Part shown: positions 27,581 through 37,488 of the stretch, in pieces
Position numbering within the stretch: position 1 is the stretch's first letter
Layout: each line of letters starts with the position of its first letter
From: Rhizobium rhizoryzae
Lineage (GTDB): Bacteria > Pseudomonadota > Alphaproteobacteria > Rhizobiales > Rhizobiaceae
NCBI RefSeq assembly: GCF_011046895.1
Contig: NZ_CP049250.1
Location: 682,001-746,000, forward strand
DNA: 64,000 nucleotides
Reading direction: 5' to 3'
The notes under the pieces: model-generated
Told to the model about the DNA's origin: nothing
The model's input: the letters and a program-made list of their open reading frames with translations, nothing else
The model's database searches: none
Position numbers and translations under genes: made by a program

Positions 27581-29191
27581 CTAGAACAGGGAACCCTGTT
27601 CCGGCCCTTTAGCGGAAGCCGATTTGGCTACCCGCTTGCGCGCTACCGGCGCTTCAGGCAATGGCGTAGATGTGGGGGGCTCACTTCCCTCCACCGCACT
27701 TGCGCTAATCCGTCCATCCGCAAATTCGACGGACAGCATTTGTCCGGCAGCGATATTGGCGGCTCGCGTCAATGGTTGATCATCCTCGCCGCGAATGACA
27801 GCATAGCCGCGCTTCAGAACATTCTTGTAGGACAGAGATTGCAGCATCCGGTCATGGGCCAGCACAGCAGCAGTCCGCCTCGACAGCGCATGGACCAAGG
27901 CCGTGTCTGCATGCCGGACCAAGGATTGAAGCTTCAGACGGTCGCGTTCGATCTGCCCGCTTAGCCGCTGTGGCAGCGAAAGCAAGCTAACCTCCGCTTT
28001 GGCCAGACGGCTGCGTTCGCGTAGCAGATGCCGCTCCAGGCAGCGATCCTTGCGCAAGACCTGCTCTGCAATACGCCGGCGACCATCCGCAATGCGACCG
28101 GAAAGAAGTTCCAGTCGCAAGCCCGCCGTCGCCCGCTCCATTATCCGGCGCTTGGCAAGGGTGGTTCTCTCCAAACCTCGACCAAGCCCGGCAGACGCCT
28201 CATCGAAACGGCGGCGCGGCAAGGCCAGCAGTTGATCAAGAGAGGGAAGCGCCCGCACCAGCGCTCGCAGGTTCTGCCGACGGCTATCCATCTGACGCGA
28301 AGAACTGCCGCGAAGCCGTGCCGCAAGATTGGAAATCTGCGCATCGAGATCGGCCTTTACCGGAACCGCCATTTCGGCAGCCCCGGTCGGTGTGGGCGCT
28401 CGCACGTCGGCGGCGTAATCGATCAGCGTCCAGTCGGTTTCGTGACCCACAGCAGAAATGAGCGGAATCTCGCTGTCCGCCGCGGCGCGTACGACAGCCT
28501 CGTCGTTGAAACTCCAGAGATCCTCGAGGCTGCCGCCACCGCGGGCAACGATCAGGACATCGGGCCTGCGAACCGCACCCAAGGGATCAAGGGCATTGAA
28601 GCCGCGGATCGCGTTCGCAACCTCGTCGCCCGATCCCTCCCCCTGCACTTTGACGGGCCAGACCACGACATGCACCGGAAAGCGGTCGGTGATGCGGTGA
28701 AGAATATCGCGAATGACGGCGCCGGTTGGTGACGTGACGACGCCGATCACCTTGGGCATGAAGGGGAGCCGCCGCTTGCGCGCCGGATCAAAAAGCCCTT
28801 CGGCACCAAGTTTGCGCTTGCGCTCTTCCAGCAGCGCCATCAGCGCACCGGCCCCTGCGGGCTCCAGTGTCTCGATGACGATCTGATATTTTGACGAGCC
28901 GGGGAAGGTCGTGACCTTACCGGTCGCGATCACTTCCATGCCCTCTTCCGGGCGAAATTTCAGCTTGGTGAAGGACCCTTTCCAGATCACAGCATCAATG
29001 CGCGCCTTGTCGTCCTTCAGGGCGAAATAGGCATGGCCGGACGAATGGGGACCACGATAGCCGGAAATCTCGCCGCGCACGCGCACATGATCGAACGCGG
29101 TTTCAACGGTACGCTTGATCGAGCCGGAGAGTTCCGACACCGAAATTTCGGCCAGGTTCGTCGGCTGATCAGAGAAAAGGGATCTGCTCAT
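27581..29191 (-). CDS. xseA: Exodeoxyribonuclease VII large subunit
   Basis: The 536-residue protein has an N-terminal OB-fold ([26 protein letters not shown]), the catalytic XseA core ([57 protein letters not shown]) and a coiled-coil C-terminal half. Together with XseB it degrades single-stranded DNA from both ends. It is longer than the E. coli protein (456), mainly by a C-terminal tail rich in Pro, Ala and Lys (after about residue 500). xseB is not in the window. Confidence 0.95.
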   Translation of the reverse strand: MSRSLFSDQPTNLAEISVSELSGSIKRTVETAFDHVRVRGEISGYRGPHSSGHAYFALKDDKARIDAVIWKGSFTKLKFRPEEGMEVIATGKVTTFPGSSKYQIVIETLEPAGAGALMALLEERKRKLGAEGLFDPARKRRLPFMPKVIGVVTSPTGAVIRDILHRITDRFPVHVVVWPVKVQGEGSGDEVANAIRGFNALDPLGAVRRPDVLIVARGGGSLEDLWSFNDEAVVRAAADSEIPLISAVGHETDWTLIDYAADVRAPTPTGAAEMAVPVKADLDAQISNLAARLRGSSSRQMDSRRQNLRALVRALPSLDQLLALPRRRFDEASAGLGRGLERTTLAKRRIMERATAGLRLELLSGRIADGRRRIAEQVLRKDRCLERHLLRERSRLAKAEVSLLSLPQRLSGQIERDRLKLQSLVRHADTALVHALSRRTAAVLAHDRMLQSLSYKNVLKRGYAVIRGEDDQPLTRAANIAAGQMLSVEFADGRISASAVEGSEPPTSTPLPEAPVARKRVAKSASAKGPEQGSLF

Positions 29192-29256
29192 AGGCCCTAT
29201 CTATCGTATCTGGATGTGATTTTCATCCGACCGCGATGGATTGTCCTGCACTTTTC

Positions 29257-31107
29257 TTAAGGGCGAACGGTGTAAATGCGGAAATGTGACCCTTCCTTCG
29301 CGGGTTGAGGCTGAAGGAAATCGGGAACATTTCCCTTGGCAAGCTGCGCATAGAGGCCTTGCGGGTTCACCTTCATAAGGTTTCGGGTCTGCGGGTCGCC
29401 AGCACAGAAAGCAAGAACTGTTACCTTCGCGCCCTTCAGGAAAGCCTCCGCCTCGCTCGGCTTCGAAAGTCCTATGTGAAGCTCGGTCAGCATGCCTGCC
29501 TGATTGCGATGGTAGGGCGCACTCAAAACCCGGTGCGGCGTATAGCGAAGAATGGTAGCGCCACTATCGGAGGGGGCAGCGACGACCCCCGTGGGATAAC
29601 CCGCAAGCGCAAGACCATCGGCGCTCGATCGGCAGTCGGCTTCCTCCTCTGCAACAGACTTGTCCTGGCCGAGCAGCGTCTTGAGACTGAGGGCATCCCG
29701 TATTCCGTTCGTCGCAACCGCACCGAACAAGGCCCAGACAACCGGAACGGAAAACAGAGCGGCGAGAATGTAGGCCAGACCTGCATTCATGTTTTCCGGC
29801 TCGGCATTGGAATGGCGCTTCAGATCGCTGATCAACAACGAAAGCGGAAGGATGGTCAAGGCATTGGTGATGGCGGCGCCACGGACCTGCACGAGAGAAA
29901 TCAGCCATGCGGTTCCAACAAGTGCCAGAAGCAGCAGATGCGCCTCTGCTCTGTCCTTCTGGATGATCCTGAACACGCAAACGGCCACAGCAAACAGGCC
30001 GACGAGATAAAAGGCTCCAAAAGTATCCGGCGAGGTCGCCAGCAATGTGCGGGCCGACTGCGCTTCCGTCGTGTTATCGAGCCACAGCTCCACCAGCATA
30101 GGGTCGAGATTGGCAAGCGGATTTCCAAGGCATTGAGGGGCGATCAACAGCCCGGTTGCCAAAACGGCGGCCCCGATGAGCGCCACAGCAAGGATGCGCT
30201 GCCTGAACGTCACCAGACCGGTCAGGCGTCCGGCCAGGAAAAGCCCGGCCCCGCCAACGGCTGAAAGCGAATAGAAGCCAAGCGACAGGTTATCACAGGT
30301 TACCGCGCCATAGGCACTGGGCGGCACCGTCGCAAAGAAGAAGGCCGAGATGGAAAGAGCAAAGGCAAGACCGAAGCTGCGCGCCGCCGGAGCGAATTCC
30401 TTGCCATGCCAGCACCATTGCAAGGTGACGACCATACAGCCGACGGCGACCACCGGTACGGTTTCGGCCCCAATGGCAATGGCAAAAGCTGCCGCAATAC
30501 CCGCACACAGATGGCTTGAACCACTCCATCGCCTGTCCAGCAACATTGCCGTCATCACCATGAGCGTCGCCAGTTGCACGTTATGATGATCGATGTTGCC
30601 GGGATAGAAGCGCTTCATCGTGAAGATGTAGAGGCAGGCCAAACCCAGCGAAATATGCATGGCGGGGATGCCGCCAAGCCGCCGACCGGCCAGACCGGCA
30701 GCCGCCAGAAGAACCGCAGCGGTGGAAAGTGGCCAGACAATGAGGGCGAGTGTCTCAGCTTCGACGGATGATCCAGTGAAGAGGGAAAAGAAACGGATCA
30801 GGGCTGCGATCGGCAGATCGACAAAGCGCGACCAGTGCATCAGCGTGCCGCCCTCCAGACCGAGACGATACTGATGCAAGTCGAACCATCCCTGACCGTT
30901 CAACAGATCACGAACCTGAACGAGCCGCACCACATCATCATTGTCACCGCCGACATAATCACTGGCGGTCGGTAGATGAAAGAACAGGATCAGGCCAATC
31001 AGAACGACCGCATAGACGAGGACGCTTGGCAGAAGCCGACTGAACATGCCTTTCGATCTTTGACGTTCATCGCCATGAAGGCCGCTTTCGCTCGTCCAGA
31101 TGGTCAT
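29257..31107 (-). CDS. Polytopic membrane protein, GT-C glycosyltransferase-like
   Basis: The 616-residue protein has about 11-12 membrane helices and a soluble C-terminal part of about 120 residues. The first periplasmic loop has GGDNDDVVRLVQVRDLLNGQG followed by HWSRFVDLP, and a later loop has NIDHHNVQLA. Acidic pairs in the first loop are the mark of GT-C enzymes (STT3, ArnT and relatives), which move sugars from polyprenyl phosphate to an acceptor in the periplasm. It is divergent from a GT2 / methyltransferase / SMR / GtrA-like set, which suits a donor-making partner. The start is uncertain; an internal ATG at 31047 is possible. Acceptor and sugar are unknown. Confidence 0.72.
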   Translation of the reverse strand: MTIWTSESGLHGDERQRSKGMFSRLLPSVLVYAVVLIGLILFFHLPTASDYVGGDNDDVVRLVQVRDLLNGQGWFDLHQYRLGLEGGTLMHWSRFVDLPIAALIRFFSLFTGSSVEAETLALIVWPLSTAAVLLAAAGLAGRRLGGIPAMHISLGLACLYIFTMKRFYPGNIDHHNVQLATLMVMTAMLLDRRWSGSSHLCAGIAAAFAIAIGAETVPVVAVGCMVVTLQWCWHGKEFAPAARSFGLAFALSISAFFFATVPPSAYGAVTCDNLSLGFYSLSAVGGAGLFLAGRLTGLVTFRQRILAVALIGAAVLATGLLIAPQCLGNPLANLDPMLVELWLDNTTEAQSARTLLATSPDTFGAFYLVGLFAVAVCVFRIIQKDRAEAHLLLLALVGTAWLISLVQVRGAAITNALTILPLSLLISDLKRHSNAEPENMNAGLAYILAALFSVPVVWALFGAVATNGIRDALSLKTLLGQDKSVAEEEADCRSSADGLALAGYPTGVVAAPSDSGATILRYTPHRVLSAPYHRNQAGMLTELHIGLSKPSEAEAFLKGAKVTVLAFCAGDPQTRNLMKVNPQGLYAQLAKGNVPDFLQPQPAKEGSHFRIYTVRP

Positions 31108-31250
31108 AATCGGTCAATCTCCGGCAAAGGCATGCCACGTGATGCGCGGTCGAAACCTAGCCTTAACCTTCTCAAGAAATAGTAAAGCGCGAGTACCCGG
31201 CCCTTCTTCCGGCGTCGCCTCCATTTGCAGTGTACCGAGTAGAACAGATC

Positions 31251-32243
31251 ATGGATGATGCCGCATCGGGCGAACTGAAGATCGCCGTCCTTCTGCCTTG
31301 CTTCAACGAGGCTTCCACCATCGCATCCGTCGTCCAGGGTTTCAAATCTGCTCTCCCCTCCGCCCGGATCTACGTCTACGATAACAATTCTACCGATGGC
31401 ACGGCACTCGCGGCCATGCTGGCAGGCGCCGAGGTTCGCCGTGAGCGGCGTCAGGGCAAGGGGCATGTGGTGCGCCGCATGTTTGCAGACATCGAAGCCG
31501 ATCTCTACATCATGGCAGATGGCGACGGCACCTACGCACCGGAAGATGCCGACGAACTGGTCCGAACGCTATTGACCGAGCGCGTCGACATGGTTGTTGG
31601 AACCCGTCGCGGGGTGCATGCCGACGCAGGCCGCCAGGGGCATGCAGCGGGCAACCGGCTGTTCAATCTTCTCTACCGGCAGATGTTCGGCTCGGATTTC
31701 ACCGATATCTTTTCGGGCTACAGGATCTTCACGCGGCGTTTCGTCAAAAGCTTTCCGGCAGTTTCCGGCGGCTTCGAGATCGAAACGGAAATGTCCGTTC
31801 ACGCCTCCCGCCTGAAGCTGCCGGTGACGGAGCTTGAACTGGATTACGGGCGGCGGCCGGAGGGGTCGTTTTCGAAGCTCTCCACATTTCGGGATGGCTT
31901 TCGCATTCTTCGAATGTTCGCCATGCTGATGAAGGAAACGCGTCCGTTTGCCTTCTTCGCAGTGATTGCGGCCCTCTTCTGCTGCGCGGGCCTGCTGTTC
32001 TCGGCACCGGTTCTCATCGAATATTTCAAGACGGGCCTCGTTCCGCGCATGCCGACCTGGGTTTTCTCCCTCAGCCTTTATGGTCTGGGCTTCGTCTCCT
32101 TCGCAGCGGGCGTGATCCTGGATTCGGTTGCACGAGGCCGAAACGAAGTGCTTCGGCTGAACTACATCAATCTGCCTTCCCTGTTTTCCGAACGACAACG
32201 CTCCCCGGTTGCCGCCACTGATGTGAAGCGGGACGCCGCATGA
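31251..32243 (+). CDS. GT2 glycosyltransferase (polyprenyl-phosphate sugar synthase-like)
   Basis: The 330-residue protein (an in-frame GTG at 31230 would add 7 residues) has the GT-A start KIAVLLPCFNEASTIASVV, the VYDNNSTDGTA motif, the DxD-like MADGDGTYAPEDA and the DIFSGYRIFTRRFVKSFP acceptor region, followed by two membrane helices near the C terminus. This arrangement is like dolichol-phosphate-mannose synthase and GtrB, so it likely loads a sugar onto undecaprenyl phosphate at the inner face of the membrane. It overlaps the methyltransferase gene by 4 bases. Confidence 0.88.
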   Translation: MDDAASGELKIAVLLPCFNEASTIASVVQGFKSALPSARIYVYDNNSTDGTALAAMLAGAEVRRERRQGKGHVVRRMFADIEADLYIMADGDGTYAPEDADELVRTLLTERVDMVVGTRRGVHADAGRQGHAAGNRLFNLLYRQMFGSDFTDIFSGYRIFTRRFVKSFPAVSGGFEIETEMSVHASRLKLPVTELELDYGRRPEGSFSKLSTFRDGFRILRMFAMLMKETRPFAFFAVIAALFCCAGLLFSAPVLIEYFKTGLVPRMPTWVFSLSLYGLGFVSFAAGVILDSVARGRNEVLRLNYINLPSLFSERQRSPVAATDVKRDAA

Positions 32244-32938
32244 AGCGCGAAACGACCAACAAGATCCGCTTCGTCATCGAAGACATCCTGCCGCCTATCT
32301 TGCGGGATTCCAGATTGTTTCTCTGGCTTGCGCAGAGTGCATGGGGCTCACACATCTCGCACCTTGCCAGATTTCGCGAACGCGCGCCTTTCCTGACAGC
32401 GGATGAATATGCCGAGCTTTACCGCAATCATCCGCGTGTGCATGCTGGCACGGATAATTCCGATGCCTGCATCCGACGCATTGTCAGCGAAATTGCCGGA
32501 TCGAGTGTCTGCGATGTCGGTTGCGGTACGGGCGCGCTGTTGACGCATATAAAGGCAGGCAACCCGGATCTTGCCCGCATGACGGGTGTCGACTTCGTCA
32601 TAGATGATGCGGCGGCCTTGCCGGGTGTCGAGTATGTGGCCGCCAAGATTGAAGCGCTGCCCTTTGCCGATGGTGAGTTCGATACGGTAGTGTGTACGCA
32701 TGTTATCGAGCATGTGCTGGAGTATCGGCAAGCCATTGCAGAGCTTCGCCGGATTGCGCGCAAGCGTCTGATCATCGTCGTGCCGCGCGAACGGGAATAT
32801 CGCTACACGTTCAATCCGCACTTCAACTTCTTCCCCTATACGCACTCCTTCCTGCGCGCCGTCCACCCGGTCCCGTTACGCTATATGTGCGAAGATATCG
32901 GGCGTGACATCTTCTACCTGGAAGACAGAGAAGGCTGA
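32240..32938 (+). CDS. Class I SAM-dependent methyltransferase
   Basis: The 232-residue protein has motif I VCDVGCGTGALL at residues 90-101 and the post-I/II pattern ALPFADGEFDTVVCTHVIEHV, as in methyltransferase type-11 enzymes. It is encoded between a polyprenyl-sugar synthase and small membrane transporters with 4-base and 2-base junctions, so it probably methylates a sugar or lipid-linked intermediate of this pathway. Small-molecule methylation unrelated to glycans is possible. Confidence 0.86.
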   Translation: MKRETTNKIRFVIEDILPPILRDSRLFLWLAQSAWGSHISHLARFRERAPFLTADEYAELYRNHPRVHAGTDNSDACIRRIVSEIAGSSVCDVGCGTGALLTHIKAGNPDLARMTGVDFVIDDAAALPGVEYVAAKIEALPFADGEFDTVVCTHVIEHVLEYRQAIAELRRIARKRLIIVVPREREYRYTFNPHFNFFPYTHSFLRAVHPVPLRYMCEDIGRDIFYLEDREG

Positions 32939-32940
32939 GC

Positions 32941-33309
32941 GTGATGGATTTTTCCAGCCTCACACCGGTACTCTGGCTCGGGCTTATCGGCACCCCGCTG
33001 ATGATCGCCATGGGCCAGGTGCTCTTCAAGATGACGAGCCAGACCGCGGGTTCCTTTTCGGTCAACGGCCTCCTGTCACTGGCGCTGAACCCTATCCTTA
33101 TCACAGCCCTTGTTCTTTACGGGCTCGGCACCATCATCTGGATCTATGTGCTCAAATCGGTGCCGCTGACGATCGCCTATTCCTTCATGGGCCTCACCTT
33201 CTGCTTTGTGCCGGTGCTGGCGCAAATCTTCTTCGGCGAGCCCTTGAGCCTACGATACGCTGTGGGAGCTTTGCTGATCATTGCGGGATTGCTGACCATC
33301 AATGTCTGA
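32941..33309 (+). CDS. SMR/EamA-like small membrane transporter
   Basis: The 122-residue protein has four membrane helices and the small-multidrug-resistance pattern (GQVLFKMTSQ in helix 1, PLTIAYSFMGLTF in helix 3, [14 protein letters not shown] at the end). Relatives such as ArnE/ArnF flip lipid-linked aminoarabinose. Given its partners, flipping of an undecaprenyl-phosphate sugar is more likely than drug efflux (inference). The start may be GTG 32941 or ATG 32944. The end overlaps the next gene by 8 bases. Confidence 0.82.
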   Translation: MMDFSSLTPVLWLGLIGTPLMIAMGQVLFKMTSQTAGSFSVNGLLSLALNPILITALVLYGLGTIIWIYVLKSVPLTIAYSFMGLTFCFVPVLAQIFFGEPLSLRYAVGALLIIAGLLTINV

Positions 33310-33697
33310 ACAGCGCCAGAGAACAGACTGGCTGGTCATGGCCGGTGTTACAGTGCTTGCCGACCTGCTGCTCTTCATGGTCCTCGATACAAGCATGCAA
33401 GGCCTAGTCGTCTCGCGGCTCATGTCGCTCGTCCTGGCTTACGGGATTGCCCAGGCCATTCGCCTGCTCACCGGTTTCGGCAAGCCACCACGCGCCTTTG
33501 TCGAGCGGCCCGGTCTCTGGCCGCTCGTTGTCATCACCGTTGTCCTCAATACGGGGCTATTCGTTGTCTTGAGCGAAAGAGCACCGATTGTTCAGCCGGT
33601 CGTCCATCTCGTCTTGTCGTGGCTCGGCTCTCTGGCGTTTCTTGCCTTCGGCCTGAAGCGAATACGCCGTTTCCAGCGACCAGACGGACAAAACTAG
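33302..33697 (+). CDS. Small four-helix membrane protein, GtrA-like
   Basis: The 131-residue protein has four predicted membrane helices with a basic C-terminal tail ([13 protein letters not shown]). Size and topology resemble GtrA-family proteins, which help to flip or present polyprenyl-linked sugars, but the sequence similarity I can see is weak. It overlaps the SMR-like gene by 8 bases and overlaps the end of the convergent oxidoreductase gene by 4 bases. It is the last gene of the glycan cluster. Confidence 0.65.
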   Translation: MSEQRQRTDWLVMAGVTVLADLLLFMVLDTSMQGLVVSRLMSLVLAYGIAQAIRLLTGFGKPPRAFVERPGLWPLVVITVVLNTGLFVVLSERAPIVQPVVHLVLSWLGSLAFLAFGLKRIRRFQRPDGQN

Positions 33698-34680
33698 ACC
33701 TTTTCCCAGCCGTCGTGTTCGCTTGCGCGATAGATGGCATCGATGAATTGCTGGTTGGCACGCGAGCTTTCCAGCGTGACCACCTCGGCCTGGTTGCCGG
33801 TTGCGGCGCGAGCGAAGGCCTCTGCCTGACGCTTGTACTGCCTGCTATCCTGGAAGCGAAAGACCTCTGAGCGTCCGTGACCCTGGTCAGTCAACTCGAC
33901 CTCTTCGGCCCCGTAACGATCCGCATTGAACGGCGACTTGACCTCGATGAAGCCCTTGGTGCCGTGGAACACCATGATCTGGCGGGCGGCCATCTGGGTC
34001 GCGGTATAGAAGGTCAGATCGAAATCTCCGAAATCGGCTTTCACGCTGGAATAAATGTCGGTTCCGAACTCCGGATCACGCTCCGTCGTGGCCTGAACCC
34101 GCAATGGCTCCTTGCCGGTGGCGAAACGGGTTGCCATGGTCGGATAGACGCCGATATCCGGCAAGCCACCGCCGCCCAACTCCGGAATGTTTCGCATGTT
34201 GGAGGGATCGCGGTTGAAATAGCTGAACGCACCCTGCACGTGGCGCAGACGCCCGATGGCCTCATTGCGCAGAAGGTCCCGCACCTTGTGCCACACGGGG
34301 GCATAGGTGATCATGAAGGCTTCCGAGATCAGCACCTTGTTGCGATCTCTTGCCTCGATAAGCCTGTCGATTTCACTGGCCTTCAAGGAAATCGGCTTTT
34401 CGCACAGCACATGCTTGCCCGCTTCTGCCGCCTTGATGGTCCATTCCACATGCTGACTGGTGGGCAGCGGTATATAGACGGCATCGATTAAATCGGATGC
34501 CAGCATTTCCTCATAGGAACCAAAGGCATGCGGCACTGAAAATCGGTCCGCCATGGCACGGGCGCGGGTTATGTCGCGGCTGGCAATCGCGCTGACGACC
34601 GCATTCTCCGCATCCTGAATGGAGGGAATGACAGCATTCTGACCGATACGGGCGGTGGACAGGATTCCGAAACGGAACAT
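33694..34680 (-). CDS. Gfo/Idh/MocA family oxidoreductase
   Basis: The 328-residue protein has the Rossmann start [19 protein letters not shown], the motif [13 protein letters not shown] with the catalytic lysine, and a C-terminal domain with [16 protein letters not shown]. It belongs to the deoxysugar / xylose dehydrogenase-like branch (NAD(P)-dependent). It is divergent from an aldo/keto reductase gene with a 191-base gap. The substrate is probably a sugar or a 1,5-anhydro sugar, not determined. Confidence 0.87.
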   Translation of the reverse strand: MFRFGILSTARIGQNAVIPSIQDAENAVVSAIASRDITRARAMADRFSVPHAFGSYEEMLASDLIDAVYIPLPTSQHVEWTIKAAEAGKHVLCEKPISLKASEIDRLIEARDRNKVLISEAFMITYAPVWHKVRDLLRNEAIGRLRHVQGAFSYFNRDPSNMRNIPELGGGGLPDIGVYPTMATRFATGKEPLRVQATTERDPEFGTDIYSSVKADFGDFDLTFYTATQMAARQIMVFHGTKGFIEVKSPFNADRYGAEEVELTDQGHGRSEVFRFQDSRQYKRQAEAFARAATGNQAEVVTLESSRANQQFIDAIYRASEHDGWEKV

Positions 34681-34871
34681 GGGGATCTCCTCACTATTTT
34701 CGGTCTACCTTACGAACCGCATGAGACGGATGCAATTGCTGTTCGGACCTCAATCCAATCGATTTATTTCCGTGATCCTCCATAACGCCTTTTGATTGGT
34801 GCATGACCTTCCATCAGGATAGCGTTGCTCCATATCCCCCACCTATCCATTGAATCCCAGGAGCAGATTTC

Positions 34872-35822
34872 ATGCAACACCGCGCCCTTGGCCGCACAGG
34901 CCTTTCGATCGCCCCTGTCGTTTTCGGCGGTAATGTCTTTGGCTGGACCGCCGACGAGAAGACATCCTTCGACCTGCTCGATCGCTTCTTCGACGCGGGC
35001 TTCAACACCATTGATACCGCCGATGTCTATTCGGCCTGGGTCGATGGTCACAAGGGCGGCGAGAGCGAAGAGGTCATTGGCAGGTGGCTGAAGCGCGGAA
35101 GCGTCAGCCGTGACAAGGCCATCATCGTCACCAAGGTCGGCTTCGATAATCGCGGCCAGAAGACAGGGCTTTCCAAGGGGTGGATCGAGCAGGCGATCGA
35201 CGCTTCCCTGAAGCGGCTCGGAACCGACTATGTCGATCTCTATCTGGCCCACAAGCCGGATGCCGAAGTTCCTGTCGAGGAGAGCCTGGAGGCCTTCGCA
35301 AAGCTGAAACAGGCCGGGAAGGTGCGCGCCATCGGGTGCTCGAACTATGATGCGACGCAGTTGCAGGCCTCGCTCGACGCTGCTGCCAGCAAGGGCCTAC
35401 CGCGCTACGACGTGCTTCAGCCGGAATACAATCTCTACACCCGCGAGAAATTCGAGGGAGAGCTTGCGGACCTCTGCCAGCGTGAGGAGATCGGCGTCAT
35501 CAGCTACTATGCACTGGCTGCGGGATTTTTGACCGGCAAGTATCGTGAAAAGAAGGATACCGAGGGTGTGGCGCGCTCCTACCGCGTCGCCGATTACCTC
35601 AACGACAAGGGAATGCGTATCCTGGCGGCGCTGGATGAGATCTCGGTCGAAACCAATGCGTCTGCGGCCAGCATCGCGATCGCCTGGGTGGCGGCACGGC
35701 CCGGAATCACCGCACCGATTGCCTCTGCAACATCCCTGCGACAGCTGGAATCGATCGTGGCCGCGGGCTCGCTTCAATTGTCTGCCGACCAGATGGCGCG
35801 CTTGAACGAGGCCGGTCTCTGA
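34872..35822 (+). CDS. Aldo/keto reductase
   Basis: The 316-residue TIM-barrel enzyme has the AKR motifs DTADVYSAW (catalytic Tyr), VTKVGFDNRG (Lys), DLYLAHKPD (His) and IGCSNYDATQL. It reduces carbonyl compounds with NADPH. CAGGAG lies close upstream of the ATG. The stop codon overlaps the start codon of the GNAT gene by one base (TGATG), so translation is probably coupled. The physiological carbonyl is not known. Confidence 0.92.
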   Translation: MQHRALGRTGLSIAPVVFGGNVFGWTADEKTSFDLLDRFFDAGFNTIDTADVYSAWVDGHKGGESEEVIGRWLKRGSVSRDKAIIVTKVGFDNRGQKTGLSKGWIEQAIDASLKRLGTDYVDLYLAHKPDAEVPVEESLEAFAKLKQAGKVRAIGCSNYDATQLQASLDAAASKGLPRYDVLQPEYNLYTREKFEGELADLCQREEIGVISYYALAAGFLTGKYREKKDTEGVARSYRVADYLNDKGMRILAALDEISVETNASAASIAIAWVAARPGITAPIASATSLRQLESIVAAGSLQLSADQMARLNEAGL

Positions 35823-36268
35823 TGGGCATCTTGATCCGCAATGCCACGGCTGGCGATGAGGCGCGCTTTCGCGAACTCTGGGCCAGCTATCTGGATTTTT
35901 ATCAGGTCACGGTTTCGGACGAGATCACGGCCTCGACATTTTCCAAGGCGCTCAGTCCCGATAGCAGCATCTTCATGCAAGTTGCAGAGGTCGATGGGCG
36001 CGTCGAAGGCTTCGCGCTTTGCCTGACCCATGAAGGCACATGGATTCTCGGCAAGGATCTCTATCTCGAAGACCTGTTTGTCGATGCAAGCCAGCGCGGC
36101 AAAGGCGTGGGGCGCGCGCTGTTGCAGGATCTGGTCGATCTGTCGAAAGCCAATGGTTGGTCCCGGCTCTATTGGCACACAGCCGAGACGAATGTCACGG
36201 CGCGGAAACTCTATGACAGCTTCGTCCAGTCGGACGGGCATATCAGATATCGCATCACGATCGGCTAA
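35822..36268 (+). CDS. GNAT family N-acetyltransferase
   Basis: The 148-residue protein has the GNAT acetyl-CoA loop LFVDASQRGKGVGRALLQDL and the strand pair before it (WILGKDLYLEDLFV). The C-terminal helix-strand region YWHTAETNVTARKLYDSF is usual for small-molecule acetylases. It is translationally coupled to the upstream aldo/keto reductase, and another reductase follows 30 bases later. The acceptor (an amine or amino acid) is unknown. Confidence 0.88.
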   Translation: MGILIRNATAGDEARFRELWASYLDFYQVTVSDEITASTFSKALSPDSSIFMQVAEVDGRVEGFALCLTHEGTWILGKDLYLEDLFVDASQRGKGVGRALLQDLVDLSKANGWSRLYWHTAETNVTARKLYDSFVQSDGHIRYRITIG

Positions 36269-36298
36269 GGCCGAGCCGTCAACCGGAAGGGTTAGACC

Positions 36299-37294
36299 AT
36301 GCAGAAGAGAAAACTTGGATCCCTGGAAACCTCCGCTCTCGGGCTGGGCTGCATGGGCATGACCCATGCCTATACACCCGTGATCGACGAGCAGGCTTCT
36401 ATCAAGACGCTGGCACGCGCCGTGGAACTGGGCGTGACGCTGTTCGACACGGCGGAAGTCTATGGACCGTTCACCAATGAGGAACTGGTGGGCAAGGGTC
36501 TCAAGCCCTACCGAGACAAGGTGCTGATCGCGACCAAGTTCGGCTTCACCATCGGCGATGAAGCAAAGGCCGCACGCCCTTCAGGCGTCGACAGCCGCCC
36601 GGACCATGTGCGGCAAGTGGCGGAAGCTTCCCTCAAGCGGCTTGGCGTCGAGGTGATCGACCTGCTTTATCAGCACCGCGTCGATCCGGATGTCCCGATC
36701 GAGGAAACCGTCGGCGCCATGGCGGAACTCGTGAAGGAAGGCAAGGTGCGGGCACTCGGACTTTCCGAGGCGAGCGCCGCAACGCTCAAGCGGGCACATG
36801 CCGTCCATCCCATCGCCGCCATCCAGAGCGAGTATTCCCTGTGGACTCGTGACCCCGAGGAAAACGGTGTTCTGGATACCTGCAGGGAACTCGGTATCGG
36901 CTTCGTTCCGTTCTCGCCACTCGGTCGAGGGGCGTTGACCGGCGCGCTCAAGAACCTTGATGGCCTTGCTGAAAATGATTTCCGCCGTGGTCTTCCTCGT
37001 TTCCAGGGCGAGAATTTCGATGCGAACCTTGCGCTGGTTCATCTGCTTGAAGAGATGGCCGCGAAGAAAGATGTTTCCGCAGGTCAACTGGCTTTAGCCT
37101 GGGTGCTGGCGCAGGGCGATTTCATCGTGCCAATTCCCGGCACCACGAAAATTGCCAATCTTGAGAAGAATATCGCCGCAGCAGATATCGATTTGTCTGC
37201 GCAGGAACTGGCCGAACTGGGTGACCTGCTGGCTCCCTCCAAGGTCAAGGGCGAACGCTATCCGGAGAGCATGGCGAAGATGGCCAACAAGTAG
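36299..37294 (+). CDS. Aldo/keto reductase (AKR13-like)
   Basis: The 331-residue enzyme begins [23 protein letters not shown] and has the DTAEVYGPF tyrosine motif, [19 protein letters not shown] and the C-terminal [22 protein letters not shown]-binding segment. These match the YakC/AKR13 type that reduces aldehydes such as methylglyoxal or pyridoxal. It is the third gene of a possible AKR-GNAT-AKR operon. Confidence 0.92.
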   Translation: MQKRKLGSLETSALGLGCMGMTHAYTPVIDEQASIKTLARAVELGVTLFDTAEVYGPFTNEELVGKGLKPYRDKVLIATKFGFTIGDEAKAARPSGVDSRPDHVRQVAEASLKRLGVEVIDLLYQHRVDPDVPIEETVGAMAELVKEGKVRALGLSEASAATLKRAHAVHPIAAIQSEYSLWTRDPEENGVLDTCRELGIGFVPFSPLGRGALTGALKNLDGLAENDFRRGLPRFQGENFDANLALVHLLEEMAAKKDVSAGQLALAWVLAQGDFIVPIPGTTKIANLEKNIAAADIDLSAQELAELGDLLAPSKVKGERYPESMAKMANK

Positions 37295-37309
37295 CACAAC
37301 CGCTGCATC

Positions 37310-37342
37310 GTACTCCGGGAGGGTATAAATCTTCCGGAGTAC
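37310..37342 (+). terminator. Inverted repeat after the second aldo/keto reductase
   Basis: GTACTCCGG (37310-37318) is the exact reverse complement of CCGGAGTAC (37334-37342), with a 15-base loop. It begins 16 bases past the stop codon. There is no clear T run, so it is either a weak terminator or another mRNA 3' structure. Confidence 0.5.
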
Positions 37343-37488
37343 TGTCCTTCATTCAGGCGATGGGCGAGGCGCCAAAATGTTGAAATTCATCGATGATTTC
37401 TGACATGAGCCTCTCGATTTTAAGAGATTAGTAAAATCTTACTCTTTATTTTCTGACAGTTAGTTTCCTTTCAGCCTATGAGGCTTTC

